Program-made: the position numbers and the translations under genes
Source of the DNA: an uncultured Reyranella sp.
Lineage (GTDB): Bacteria > Pseudomonadota > Alphaproteobacteria > Reyranellales > Reyranellaceae
Direction of reading: 5' to 3'
Length of the DNA stretch: 64,000 bases
NCBI RefSeq assembly: GCF_945957355.1
Contig: NZ_CAMFKM010000007.1
Span: forward strand, 62,001 to 126,000
In this document: piece by piece, positions 8,854 through 17,629 of the stretch
Position numbering within the stretch: position 1 is the first letter of the stretch
How the letters are laid out: every line of letters begins with the position of its first letter
The notes under the pieces: model-generated
What the model was told of the DNA's origin: nothing
Databases searched by the model: none
The model's input: the letters and a program-made list of their open reading frames with translations, nothing else

Positions 8854-10428
8854 ATGGACAACGAGTACGATTACATCATCATCGGCGGCGGCTCGGCCGG
8901 CGCGGTCCTGGCCGCACGCCTGAGCGAGGACCCGTCGCTGCGCGTGCTGCTGCTCGAAGCCGGACGCGACTTCCGCACCGCCGAGACACCGCATCACCTG
9001 CGCATCCCCAATCCGCTGCGCGCCATCGGCGACGACAACTACCGCTACCCGAAGCTGATGGCGCGCCGCACCGAGCGGCAGGAGCCGAAACTCCTGTGGC
9101 GCGGCCGCGCGATCGGCGGCAGCTCGACCATCAACGGCCAGATCGCCATCCGCGGCATCCCCGGGGATTTCGAGGACTGGGCGTCCATGGGGGCTGCGGG
9201 CTGGGGCTGGGAGGCCTGCCTCCCCTACTTCCGCAAGCTCGAAACCGACGTCGATTTCGGCGATGCGCCCTATCACGGCAACCAGGGGCCGATTCCGGTC
9301 TATCGCGCGCCCGTCGATCAATGGGGCACGGTCGACCGCGCCCTGAGGGAAGCCGCCCTCGGCCTGGGTTATCCATGGTGCGACGACCACAACGCCCCGA
9401 CGGGCACGGGCGTCTCGCCCTACGCGATCAACAGCCGGCAGGGCCTGCGCATCTCGACCAATGACGGCTATCTCGAGCCGGCGCGCGGCCGCGCCAACCT
9501 CACGATCGTGGGCGAAGCCGTCGTCGACACGCTGCAATTCGAGGGCAATCGCCCGCATGTCAGCGGCGTTCGCGTGAACGTCGGTGGTGATGCGCGCAAT
9601 GTTCGGGCCCGCCGCGAGGTCATCCTGTCGGCCGGCGCCATCCATTCGCCGGCGATCCTGCAACGCTCCGGCATCGGTCCGCGTGACTGGCTTGGTGCGC
9701 TGGGGATCGAGGTCGTGGCCGACCGGCCGGTCGGCAAGCACCTGCTCGATCATCCGATCCTCGGCCTGATGCTGGACCTGCGCGACGATGCACGGGTGAG
9801 CACGCTGATGCATCGCCACACCAACTGCTGCCTGCGCTATTCCTCGGAGCTCGCGGGCGCCGGCGTCAACGACATGATCATGATCGCCGGCAACCTGCGG
9901 CCGGAGGAGGATGGCGGCACAGCGCGGGCGCGCCTCGCCGTCTCCGCCTTCCAGGCCTTCAGCGAAGGCACGGTCCGCATCACCACCCGCGATCCTTCGG
10001 TCGACCCGCAGGTCGACGAGCGCATGATGTCGGACGAAAGCGACCTCGCCCGCATGCGCGACGGCGTGCAACGGATGCGGGACCTCTGCCTGCAGCCTGC
10101 CTTCAAGGCGATCTCGACGCGGGTCGCGTACGGCACGACGGGACGCTCGATCGATGACCCATTCGAGCCTCAGGCGCTCGACGATTGGATGTTCGCCGAA
10201 TGCTCCGACGCCCAGCATGCCAGCGGCACCTGCCGCATGGGCGCGGCAGGCGATCCGCGCTCGGTGGTCGATCCGGAATGCCGCGTGATCGGCGTCTCGG
10301 GGATGCGCGTCGTCGACGCCTCGATCATGCCGACCGTCGTGCGCGCCAACACACACTTCACGACGGTCATGATCGCGGAAAAGATGGCGGACGAGCTGAA
10401 GCGATCCCGTCCGCAGAGCGGTACCTAG
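8854..10428 (+). CDS. GMC-family FAD oxidoreductase (alcohol/choline dehydrogenase-like)
   Basis: A 524-residue glucose-methanol-choline oxidoreductase. The N-terminal FAD fold is YIIIGGGSAGAVLAARLSE. GMC signature 1 lies around GRAIGGSSTINGQ and signature 2 around SAGAIHSPAILQRSGIGP. A C-terminal segment has QHASGTCRMG with the active-site His region and VVDASIMPTVVRANTH. No signal peptide is seen, so it is cytoplasmic or membrane-associated. It is divergent from the amidohydrolase, across an 87-base gap that must hold both promoters. Substrate unknown. Confidence 0.9.
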   Translation: MDNEYDYIIIGGGSAGAVLAARLSEDPSLRVLLLEAGRDFRTAETPHHLRIPNPLRAIGDDNYRYPKLMARRTERQEPKLLWRGRAIGGSSTINGQIAIRGIPGDFEDWASMGAAGWGWEACLPYFRKLETDVDFGDAPYHGNQGPIPVYRAPVDQWGTVDRALREAALGLGYPWCDDHNAPTGTGVSPYAINSRQGLRISTNDGYLEPARGRANLTIVGEAVVDTLQFEGNRPHVSGVRVNVGGDARNVRARREVILSAGAIHSPAILQRSGIGPRDWLGALGIEVVADRPVGKHLLDHPILGLMLDLRDDARVSTLMHRHTNCCLRYSSELAGAGVNDMIMIAGNLRPEEDGGTARARLAVSAFQAFSEGTVRITTRDPSVDPQVDERMMSDESDLARMRDGVQRMRDLCLQPAFKAISTRVAYGTTGRSIDDPFEPQALDDWMFAECSDAQHASGTCRMGAAGDPRSVVDPECRVIGVSGMRVVDASIMPTVVRANTHFTTVMIAEKMADELKRSRPQSGT

Positions 10429-10835
10429 CCCGGGAGTGCCTTCGACCGGGCGCGGTTCTGGGCGTCGGTGCAGTTCTGGCCCTTGAGCGGAGCGCGGATC
10501 TTCCAGCACATCGTCTCGTCGTCCCTGGTGACGCCGGAGTTGCAGTAGAAGACATCCTTCTTCTTCTGCAGCCAGACGCCGCCCGGAACCGCCGCCTTGA
10601 TCTCATAGCTGTCGGCCAGCAGATCCGACGTCGACAGGCCTGGTTGCTCCTGGTGCTGCGACGCACATGTCGCTTCACCCGGCATCACCGAAGATTGCGG
10701 CATGACTGCAGATTGTTGCGCGACCTGCGGGCCGGTCGTCTCTGTGAATCCGGCCGTCTGGGCATATGCAATGGCGGCAATCGATAAAACAGCAGCCACC
10801 ACACCCGAAACAATGAATTTCGTGTTCGTTTCCAT
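10425..10835 (-). CDS. Small secreted protein of unknown function with four cysteines
   Basis: 136 residues starting at METNTKF, with a clear Sec signal peptide (hydrophobic residues 8-24, cleavage near AYAQ). The mature part is Gln/Ser/Pro-rich at first, then compact, with four Cys (in TCAS, FYCN, MCWK and NCTD) that could form two disulfides in the periplasm. I do not recognise the family. It overlaps the convergent GMC gene by 4 bases at the stop codons. An upstream in-frame ATG exists but would spoil the signal peptide. Confidence 0.65.
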   Translation of the reverse strand: METNTKFIVSGVVAAVLSIAAIAYAQTAGFTETTGPQVAQQSAVMPQSSVMPGEATCASQHQEQPGLSTSDLLADSYEIKAAVPGGVWLQKKKDVFYCNSGVTRDDETMCWKIRAPLKGQNCTDAQNRARSKALPG

Positions 10836-10967
10836 GTGTCTAGACCCCAGATTTCCGAGCCGGCGCCCCACGCGCCGACCGGAACTCGTTACTCACTTCC
10901 CACATTCTATAATTGCATCATTACAGCAACCTTTCAAGTGGCATTCCCGATGAAAGAATATGCAGGG

Positions 10968-13619
10968 TCAGGCAAGGCTCTTGGAGGCGATCTCGAAGAC
11001 GTCGCGCGACAGGCCGGGCTCGGCGACGATGCGCTGGAGTTCGCGCTTCATCAGATCCTGCCTGATCGCGTCGTAGCGGCGCCACGAGCCGAGGGGGCCC
11101 AGCAGCCGGGCCGCGATCTGCGGGTTCAGCCTGTCGGTGGCGAGGACCTGGTCGGCGAGAAAGCGATAACCGGCGCCCCCGGCCTGATGGAACTGCACCG
11201 GATTGCCTGACGCGAAGGCGCCGATCAGCGAATAGACGCGGTTGGGGTTCCGGCGGTCGTAGGACGGATGGTCGACGAGGCGCTTCACGCGCTCCAGCGT
11301 TCCCTCGGTCGGCGTGCGCGCCTGGATGCCGAACCACTTGTCGAGGACCAGCGCCTCCCCCTTCCAGCGTTCGTAGAATGCCGCCAGCGCCGCCTCGCCT
11401 TCGGCGCCGCCGAGCTCCGCCAGGACGGTCAGGCCCGTAATGGACTCCGTCATGTTGCCGGCGCCCTCGAAATAGGCGACCGCCCGCCGCCGCGCCACAT
11501 CGCCCTTGTCGGTCGACAGATATGAAAGCGCCGTGCTGCGCAGGCGACGACGTCCCACCTCCCCGGGCGTGAAGCGGTAGGGACCGGACGCGTGGTTGGC
11601 GTCATAGACCGAGCCCCAGCGGTCCGCGAGCTGGTCGGACAGAACCGAACGAACGCGCTGCTGCACGGCCCACAGCCCGTCGATGTCGATCTCCGGCATC
11701 AGCTCACCCAGGAAGGCGAGACCGGGCAGCGTGACGGCGTCGGCGATGAAGGAGCGGTCAAGCCGCTGGTCGTCGAGCGTACGGCGGATGGCGTCGACGA
11801 AATGGTCCGGCACGACCATCGGCTTGTCGGCCTTGCGCGCCTCGACAAGCTCGAGGATCAACCGGGCGGCGAGCTGCTGGCCGGCTTCCCAGCGCGCGAA
11901 GGGATCGCTGTCGTGCGCCATCAGGAAGGTCAGTTCGTCGTCCGAGCGCGGTGCGTCGAGCTTCACCGGTGCGGAGAAGCCGCGCAGCAGCGAGGCGACC
12001 GGCGCCTCGGGTATATCCTCGAAGACGAAGACATCGCGCGTGTTGCGGACATCGAGCACGCGTGTCGTGCCGCCCGCCGCCGCCTCGCCAGCAAGCTTCA
12101 GTGGCAGGTCGCGCCCGGCGCCATCCAGCAGCCCGACGGCGAGCGGGATGTGCATCGGCTTTTTCTCGGGCTGCCCGGGTGTCGGCCGCAGACGCTGGCC
12201 GACCGTCAGCGTGTAGCGCTTGCCGGCCGCGTCATAGCTGCCCTCGACACGGACGTCCGGCGTGCCGGCCTGCGCGTACCACAGGCGAAACTGCGTGAGA
12301 TCGACGCCCGAGGCATCTTCCATGGCGCTCGCGAAATCGTCGCAGGTGACGGCCTGGCCGTCATGGCGCCGGAAGTAGAGGTCGATGCCTTTGCGGTAGC
12401 GTTCGGGTCCCAGCAGCGAATGCATCATCCGCACCACCTCCGCCCCCTTCTGGTAGACGGTCGCGGTGTAGAAATTGTTGATCTCGATGTACGAATCGGG
12501 CCGGACGGGATGGGCCATCGGCCCGGCATCCTCCGGAAACTGGCCGGCGCGCAGACGGCGGACATCGCCGATACGGGCATCGGCGGCCGAGCCCATGTCG
12601 GCCGAGAATTGCTGGTCGCGGAAGACGGTCAGCCCTTCCTTGAGCGAGAGCTGGAACCAGTCGCGGCACGTGACGCGATTGCCGGTCCAGTTGTGGAAGT
12701 ATTCGTGGGCGACGACGGCCTCGATCGAATGATAGTCGAGATCGGTCGCGGTCTCGGGATTGGCCAGCACGAGCTTCGAGTTGAAGACATTCAGCCCCTT
12801 GTTCTCCATCGCGCCCATGTTGAAGTCGTCGATGGCGACGATCATGAACGTGTCGAGGTCGTATTCGAGGCCGTAGACATCCTCGTCCCACTTCATCGAC
12901 TTCTTGAGCGATTCCATCGCATGGCCGCAGCGCCCGACGTCGCCGGGGCGGACGTAGATGCGCAGCGTCACCTCGCGGCCGGAGCGCGTCGTGAATCGGT
13001 CCTCGAGGCATTCGAGCGGCCCCGCCACCAGCGCAAACAGATACGACGGCTTTGGAAATGGATCTTCCCACCGGGCGAAGTGCCGGCCGTCTCCGAGATC
13101 GCCGCTGTCGACCAGATTGCCGTTGGACAGCAGCACCGGGGCCAGCGCCCGGTCGGCCACGATGCGCGTCGTGTAGCGCGCCATCACGTCCGGCCGGTCG
13201 AGGAAATAGGTGATGCGGCGAAAGCCTTCGGCCTCGCACTGCGTGCAGAAAAGATCGCGCGACTTGTAGAGGCCCGTCAGCTCGCTATTGTCCTGTGGAC
13301 GAAGGCGCGTGGTGATCTCGAGCGCGAAACTCTCGGGAACACCGCGAACGGTCAGGGTCTCCGGCGTCACCTCGTGGGCCGCCGGCATGCCGTCCAGACG
13401 GATCGACACGAACTCCATCTTCTTGCCGTCGAGGATCAGATCCGCAGGCTGCGACGGCGCCGCCGGATTGCGCCGAACGGCCAGTCGCGCGACGACGCCG
13501 GTGGTCTCCGTCCCAAGCTCGACATCGAGGTCGACGGTTTCGATCAGGAACGGCGGCGGCGTGTAGTCGACACGTCGAATCGTCCCAGGCTGCGTGGTCA
13601 TGTCCTTGCTGATATCCAT
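10968..13619 (-). CDS. pepN: Aminopeptidase N (M1 family)
   Basis: An 883-residue zinc aminopeptidase of the bacterial PepN type, the usual length for the family. It removes N-terminal residues from peptides in the cytoplasm. The exopeptidase motif GAMEN (MGAMENKGLNVF) and the zinc site HEYFHNW (His305, Glu306, His309) with the downstream Glu in LSLKEGLTVF are all present. A long helical C-terminal domain follows. The ATG at 13619 is preceded by GGAG; the open frame extends 143 codons further upstream, but that part is shadow of the divergent lipoprotein gene. Confidence 0.96.
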   Translation of the reverse strand: MDISKDMTTQPGTIRRVDYTPPPFLIETVDLDVELGTETTGVVARLAVRRNPAAPSQPADLILDGKKMEFVSIRLDGMPAAHEVTPETLTVRGVPESFALEITTRLRPQDNSELTGLYKSRDLFCTQCEAEGFRRITYFLDRPDVMARYTTRIVADRALAPVLLSNGNLVDSGDLGDGRHFARWEDPFPKPSYLFALVAGPLECLEDRFTTRSGREVTLRIYVRPGDVGRCGHAMESLKKSMKWDEDVYGLEYDLDTFMIVAIDDFNMGAMENKGLNVFNSKLVLANPETATDLDYHSIEAVVAHEYFHNWTGNRVTCRDWFQLSLKEGLTVFRDQQFSADMGSAADARIGDVRRLRAGQFPEDAGPMAHPVRPDSYIEINNFYTATVYQKGAEVVRMMHSLLGPERYRKGIDLYFRRHDGQAVTCDDFASAMEDASGVDLTQFRLWYAQAGTPDVRVEGSYDAAGKRYTLTVGQRLRPTPGQPEKKPMHIPLAVGLLDGAGRDLPLKLAGEAAAGGTTRVLDVRNTRDVFVFEDIPEAPVASLLRGFSAPVKLDAPRSDDELTFLMAHDSDPFARWEAGQQLAARLILELVEARKADKPMVVPDHFVDAIRRTLDDQRLDRSFIADAVTLPGLAFLGELMPEIDIDGLWAVQQRVRSVLSDQLADRWGSVYDANHASGPYRFTPGEVGRRRLRSTALSYLSTDKGDVARRRAVAYFEGAGNMTESITGLTVLAELGGAEGEAALAAFYERWKGEALVLDKWFGIQARTPTEGTLERVKRLVDHPSYDRRNPNRVYSLIGAFASGNPVQFHQAGGAGYRFLADQVLATDRLNPQIAARLLGPLGSWRRYDAIRQDLMKRELQRIVAEPGLSRDVFEIASKSLA

Positions 13620-13797
13620 GGTTTCTCCATACGACGGCCGCGCCGCTCGACGAAATCGCACTTGCCCCGGTGACGGTTGGCCGCAATCCTGAGGGATGGA
13701 AGGCGACCTTCCCACGGGAATCGCGCGCTCTTGGCACGGCATCGTGCCGCAAACCCGCCACATGGCCTCTTTAGGCCTACTAGCCGGCTTCTCTTGG

Positions 13798-14316
13798 ATG
13801 CGGATGACGATTGGAACTTTGGCAACACGGACTTTCGGCGTCGGATTGGGACTGCTGCTCCTGTCCGGCTGCGACGTGATGCGCGCGGCGCGCGACGATC
13901 TCGCGAGCCTCAGCGCACCGAAGCCGCCGCCGCCCGCAGCCCCCGTGCGCAAGACCGCGCCACAGCCGGTCGCTGCCGCACGGCCTGCGAAGCCGGTAAC
14001 GGCCGCGGCCGCGGCTGATGTCGCGGCGGCACCTGCGCCGGCCACCACAGCGGCACCGGCGCCGGTGCTAACCGGCTATCGCGAATCCGAGTTGCGAGCC
14101 CTGCTCGGACCGCCGACCAGCGTGGAGGATCGCCCTCCCGGCAAGCAGTGGCGCTACCGCAACGGCAAGTGCACTCTCGACATCCAGCTCTATCCGGATG
14201 TCGAAACCAAGCAGTACGGAACCCTCGCGTACAAGGTGAAGAGCGATGACGACACAGACGAAGGACGACGCCTCTGCCTGGCCCAGCTCCAATCCCGGAT
14301 ACAGGCCGGACGCTGA
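13798..14316 (+). CDS. Lipoprotein with BamE/SmpA-like C-terminal domain
   Basis: A 172-residue protein with a lipobox (LLLLSGC, Cys25), then a low-complexity Ala/Pro-rich linker of about 60 residues. The compact C-terminal domain (ESELRALLGPPTS ... QWRYRNGKCTLDIQL) resembles the SmpA/OmlA/BamE fold pattern of a short helix followed by a WxYxxGxC strand. The resemblance is inferred by eye. The linker would span from the membrane anchor. It overlaps the response-regulator gene by 71 bases in another frame, so the two are probably cotranscribed. Alternative start six bases downstream. Confidence 0.75.
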   Translation: MRMTIGTLATRTFGVGLGLLLLSGCDVMRAARDDLASLSAPKPPPPAAPVRKTAPQPVAAARPAKPVTAAAAADVAAAPAPATTAAPAPVLTGYRESELRALLGPPTSVEDRPPGKQWRYRNGKCTLDIQLYPDVETKQYGTLAYKVKSDDDTDEGRRLCLAQLQSRIQAGR

Positions 14317-15055
14317 AGGTGACGCCGGGGTCGAAACCGGCCGGCGGGTCCGCATCGCCTTCGTGGAGGACGATGACGATTTCCGCGAGGCCGCGAGCGG
14401 CGAACTCGGGGACTACGGCTTCGACGTCGCCGCCTTCCGCGACGGCACCGGCCTGGTCGAATTCCTGGAAACGGCCGGCGACATCGAGATCGTCGTCCTC
14501 GACTGGGGCCTGCCACGCGTCTCGGGCATCGACCTCCTGCCCAAGCTGCAGCGTGCCGGCATCAACCTGCCGGTGGTGTTCCTGACGGGACACAGCGAAC
14601 CCAACTACGAGCAGCTCGCGCTGGATCGCGGCGCCATCGACTTCGTCGACAAGTCGCGCGGCGTGCCGATCCTTGCCCGCCGCCTGCGGCTCATCGCGGA
14701 TCGCGTTGACAAGCCGATGTCGGCAGACGGCGAAGGCAATTTCCATTGCGGCCGGCTGTTGCTGAAGCCCACGGTCAGCCGCGCCTTCTGGGACGAGACC
14801 GACCTCAATCTGACGGTGACGGAATTCAAGATCGTGCATACGCTTGCCGCCAACGTCGGCAGCTATGTGAGTTACCGGGCAGTCTACGACTGCATGCACT
14901 ATGTCGGCTTCATCGCGGGGAGCGGTGAGAATGGCTACCGAACCAACGTCCGCTCCTGCATCAAGCGCATCCGCAACAAGTTCCGGGCCATCGATCCCGA
15001 GTTCGCCGAGATCCAGAACTACCAGTCGTTCGGCTACCGCTGGGGCAAGGACTAG
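14246..15055 (+). CDS. OmpR/ChvI-like DNA-binding response regulator
   Basis: A 269-residue two-domain regulator. The receiver domain (about residues 35-150) has the acidic cluster EDDDD, the phosphoacceptor Asp86 (VVLDWGLP), Thr114 (LTGHS) and Lys136. The C-terminal winged-helix output domain (about 165-265) ends in SFGYRWG. It resembles ChvI/BvrR-type regulators of envelope and host-interaction genes in alphaproteobacteria. An N-terminal extension of about 34 residues precedes the receiver and overlaps the lipoprotein gene; no better start is visible downstream. The cognate kinase follows after a palindromic element. Confidence 0.88.
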   Translation: MTTQTKDDASAWPSSNPGYRPDAEGDAGVETGRRVRIAFVEDDDDFREAASGELGDYGFDVAAFRDGTGLVEFLETAGDIEIVVLDWGLPRVSGIDLLPKLQRAGINLPVVFLTGHSEPNYEQLALDRGAIDFVDKSRGVPILARRLRLIADRVDKPMSADGEGNFHCGRLLLKPTVSRAFWDETDLNLTVTEFKIVHTLAANVGSYVSYRAVYDCMHYVGFIAGSGENGYRTNVRSCIKRIRNKFRAIDPEFAEIQNYQSFGYRWGKD

Positions 15056-15087
15056 AGCAGTATGAGTTCACGCCACCTCGGTAGATC

Positions 15088-15209
15088 CCGTCGTCTCGAC
15101 CGGAGCACCGAAGGTGCGGAGTGGAGAGACCTTCTCTCGACCACACGCCGGCAAATTGTAGAGAGAAGGTCTCTCGACTCCGCGCTGCGCGCTCCGGTCG
15201 AGACGACGG
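15088..15209. repeat. Near-perfect long palindrome between response regulator and kinase
   Basis: Outer arms 15088-15106 and 15191-15209 are exact 19-base reverse complements (CCGTCGTCTCGACCGGAGC). Inner arms 15116-15138 and 15161-15183 match at 22 of 23 positions. The transcript would fold into a very long hairpin with a loop of about 20 bases. Its core differs from the element at 572-693, so it belongs to another dispersed family. It separates two genes that are normally directly adjacent, so it may shape mRNA processing or relative expression. Confidence 0.85.
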
Positions 15210-15218
15210 AGCCTCTCC

Positions 15219-16748
15219 ATGGCAAGCCTTAGGCCAAGTCGCGGACGCCCGGTGCTGCGCCGGCTTGCCGCGTCGCTCACGCTGAAGCTGGTGGCGCTGA
15301 TCGGCCTGTTCGTGGCGCTGCCCATCGTCCTTTATGGCCAGTTCGAAAGCGCCGACGGCCAGATGCAGGTCCTGGTAACGCGCGCCGTCCAGGACCGCAG
15401 CGCGTTGATCGCCGAGGCGCTGACCCCGGTGCTGCGCGAGACGGACCCGTCGGAGCCGATGAACCTCAACCGCGCGCTCGAAAGGTATGCGAGCAGCGGC
15501 ACGGTCCTTAAGCTGATGTACCAGCCGCCGGCCGCGCGCACGGCGAGCCGCTTCTACCTGGTGGCGTCGGCGCCACCTCTGGCACCGGAGGCGGTGACGG
15601 CGGAACTGGAGGAACTCGGCCAGCGCGGTATCCTGCAACGCCTGTCGGAAGCCTGTACCTGGAACGCCTCCGACGAGATGCGCTACAGCCGTTCCGACGG
15701 AACGGTCGAGCTGCTGACCTCGATCGTCCCGATACGCGTCCGCGGCAACTGCTGGATCCTGACGACCACGCACGTCGCCTCGGATTTCCTCAACACGTCG
15801 ATTGGCCGGCCCTACTGGCAGACGCGCGAGATCCGCATCGCCGCGGCGATCTATCTGGTCGGCGCCTTGCTGGCCGTGCTGGTGGCGCTGGGCATCCGTC
15901 TCAGCCTGCGCCGTTTCCGCAACGTTGCGGACGAGATCGCGCTGGGCCGAGCAGCCGACGCGACCTTCGTCCAGCGCAACACCGTTCCGGAACTGTCGGG
16001 AGTCGCCCGCGACTTCGACCGGCTGGTGCACGAACTTCGCCGCGTGTCGCGCGAGATCCGCCAGTCGGCCGAGGATAATGCGCATTCCTTCAAGACGCCG
16101 CTCGCGGCCGTGCAGTCAGCGCTGCGTCCCGTGCGCCGCGCCGTGCCGGAGGACGACCAGCGCGCCCGCCGCGCGCTCGAGATCGTCGACTCCTCGCTGG
16201 CGCGACTGCTGAACCTGGTGAATGCCGCCCAGCGTCATGACATGGGGACGGCCGACCTGATCGATGCGCCGCGCGTGCCGGCCGACCTCGCGCTGCTCGT
16301 CGAGGATGCGGCACGACACTCTCGCGAAATTCTCGCAGCCCGCGACATCGGCCTCGTCGTGAAGCTCGATCGCGGCGCCATCGTGCGCACGGCGGCAGGC
16401 ATGATGGAGATCGCCCTGCAGAACGTGCTGGAGAACGCCATCAGCTTTTCGCCCACCGGCTCGAAGATCGCCATTTCGCTACGCGTCTCCGCCGATACCG
16501 TCGAATTGACGGTCGATGACGAGGGGCCGGGCATCGACGCCGAGAAGATCGACAGCGTCTTCCAACGCTACTTCTCTTTGCGCCCCGAGGATGGCATAGG
16601 CAGCGACCGCGCCGTCGAGCATTCGGGCCTCGGGCTCTGGATCGTGCGGCGCAACGTCGAGGCATTGGGTGGTCAGGTCGTCGCTGCCAACCGTCCCGGC
16701 GGCGGGCTGTCGATCAGGATGGTGCTGCCGCGGTTCGTCATTCACTAG
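15219..16748 (+). CDS. Membrane sensor histidine kinase, ChvG-like
   Basis: A 509-residue kinase. It has TM1 at about 20-40, a periplasmic sensor region 41-205 and TM2 206-228. A HAMP-like segment reaches to about 275, then a dimerisation helix with the phospho-accepting His289 in [10 protein letters not shown], and a HATPase domain (about 385-505) with VDDEGPGI and [10 protein letters not shown]. The H-box has Phe-Lys-Thr where many kinases have Glu-(Leu/Ile)-Arg/Lys. It pairs with the regulator upstream. The start lies just 9 bases after the palindrome; the ribosome-binding site is not obvious. Confidence 0.87.
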   Translation: MASLRPSRGRPVLRRLAASLTLKLVALIGLFVALPIVLYGQFESADGQMQVLVTRAVQDRSALIAEALTPVLRETDPSEPMNLNRALERYASSGTVLKLMYQPPAARTASRFYLVASAPPLAPEAVTAELEELGQRGILQRLSEACTWNASDEMRYSRSDGTVELLTSIVPIRVRGNCWILTTTHVASDFLNTSIGRPYWQTREIRIAAAIYLVGALLAVLVALGIRLSLRRFRNVADEIALGRAADATFVQRNTVPELSGVARDFDRLVHELRRVSREIRQSAEDNAHSFKTPLAAVQSALRPVRRAVPEDDQRARRALEIVDSSLARLLNLVNAAQRHDMGTADLIDAPRVPADLALLVEDAARHSREILAARDIGLVVKLDRGAIVRTAAGMMEIALQNVLENAISFSPTGSKIAISLRVSADTVELTVDDEGPGIDAEKIDSVFQRYFSLRPEDGIGSDRAVEHSGLGLWIVRRNVEALGGQVVAANRPGGGLSIRMVLPRFVIH

Positions 16749-16773
16749 CCGGCTTTCGAAAGGTCAGGAGATC

Positions 16774-17613
16774 ATGAGCGCCGTCACCGCAGCCAAGAGA
16801 GTGAGCACGCCGCAGATCCGCGCCCGCAAGGGCGGCGAGCCGATCGTGTGCCTCACCGCCTACACCACGCAAATGGCGCGCTGGCTCGATCCGCATGTCG
16901 ACCTGCTGCTGGTCGGCGATTCGCTGGGCATGGTGGTCTACGGCTTCGACAGCACGCTTCCCGTCACGCTCGACATGATGATTGCCCACGGCTCGGCCGT
17001 GATGCGCGGCTCCAGTCGCGCCTGCGTGATCGTCGACCTGCCCTTCGGCAGCTACCAGGCGAGCCCGGAACAGGCCTTCCACAGTGCCGCACGCATCATG
17101 TCCGAGACCGGGGCGAGCGGCGTGAAGCTCGAGGGCGGCGAAGTCATGGCGGAGACAGTGCGCTACCTCGTGCAGCGCGGCATCCCGGTCTGCGCCCATG
17201 TCGGGCTGATGCCGCAGGCCGTGAACGTGGCCGGCGGCTTCAAGGCCACCGGACGTTCCGACGAGGAAGCCAGGCAGGTGACGCGCGATGCCGAGGCGAT
17301 GGCCGAGGCCGGCGCTTTCGCGATTGTGCTGGAAGGCACGCTGGAACCGGTGGCCGCCGCCATCACGAAATCGCTGCCGATCCCGACCATCGGCATCGGC
17401 GCCTCGCCGGCCTGCGATGGCCAGATCCTGGTGTCGGAGGACGTGTTCGGCCTGTTCAGCGATTTCACCCCGCGGTTCGTGAAGCGCTATGCCGACCTTG
17501 GAGTAAAGATCTCCGAAGCCGCCGCCGCCTATTCAGCCGACGTGAAGGCTCGACGTTTTCCCGCGATGGAGCATTGCTTCCTGCCCAAATCCGGTGGTCA
17601 ATCCAGACCGTAA
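16774..17613 (+). CDS. panB: 3-methyl-2-oxobutanoate hydroxymethyltransferase
   Basis: A 279-residue ketopantoate hydroxymethyltransferase, the first committed enzyme of pantothenate/CoA synthesis, adding a hydroxymethyl group from methylene-THF to 2-oxoisovalerate. Family motifs are clear: [22 protein letters not shown] with its Mg2+-binding Asp, LPFGSYQ, KLEGG and HVGLMPQ, plus the catalytic region IVLEG. The ATG at 16774 follows AGGTCAGGAG. It lies 25 bases after the kinase gene; panC and panD are not in the window. Confidence 0.96.
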   Translation: MSAVTAAKRVSTPQIRARKGGEPIVCLTAYTTQMARWLDPHVDLLLVGDSLGMVVYGFDSTLPVTLDMMIAHGSAVMRGSSRACVIVDLPFGSYQASPEQAFHSAARIMSETGASGVKLEGGEVMAETVRYLVQRGIPVCAHVGLMPQAVNVAGGFKATGRSDEEARQVTRDAEAMAEAGAFAIVLEGTLEPVAAAITKSLPIPTIGIGASPACDGQILVSEDVFGLFSDFTPRFVKRYADLGVKISEAAAAYSADVKARRFPAMEHCFLPKSGGQSRP

Positions 17614-17629
17614 GGGAGGAATCAACCGG

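Noticed and set aside
10906..10937. Possible sigma-70 promoter (TTGAAA and TATAGA) for the small secreted protein at 10835
   Set aside because: The spacing is 20 bases, or 18 with a poorer -10 box, so it is too weak to list as a feature.
11592..13673. 693-codon open frame antisense to pepN
   Set aside because: It is explained by codon structure of pepN, whose zinc and GAMEN motifs are on the minus strand.
13620..14048. N-terminal 143-codon extension of pepN
   Set aside because: It overlaps the divergent lipoprotein, is Ala/Gly-rich shadow, and a good GGAG-ATG start exists at 13619.
13980..14070. Ala/Pro-rich stretch looking like a simple repeat
   Set aside because: It is the linker of the lipoprotein, a common low-complexity spacer, not a DNA tandem repeat with a fixed unit.
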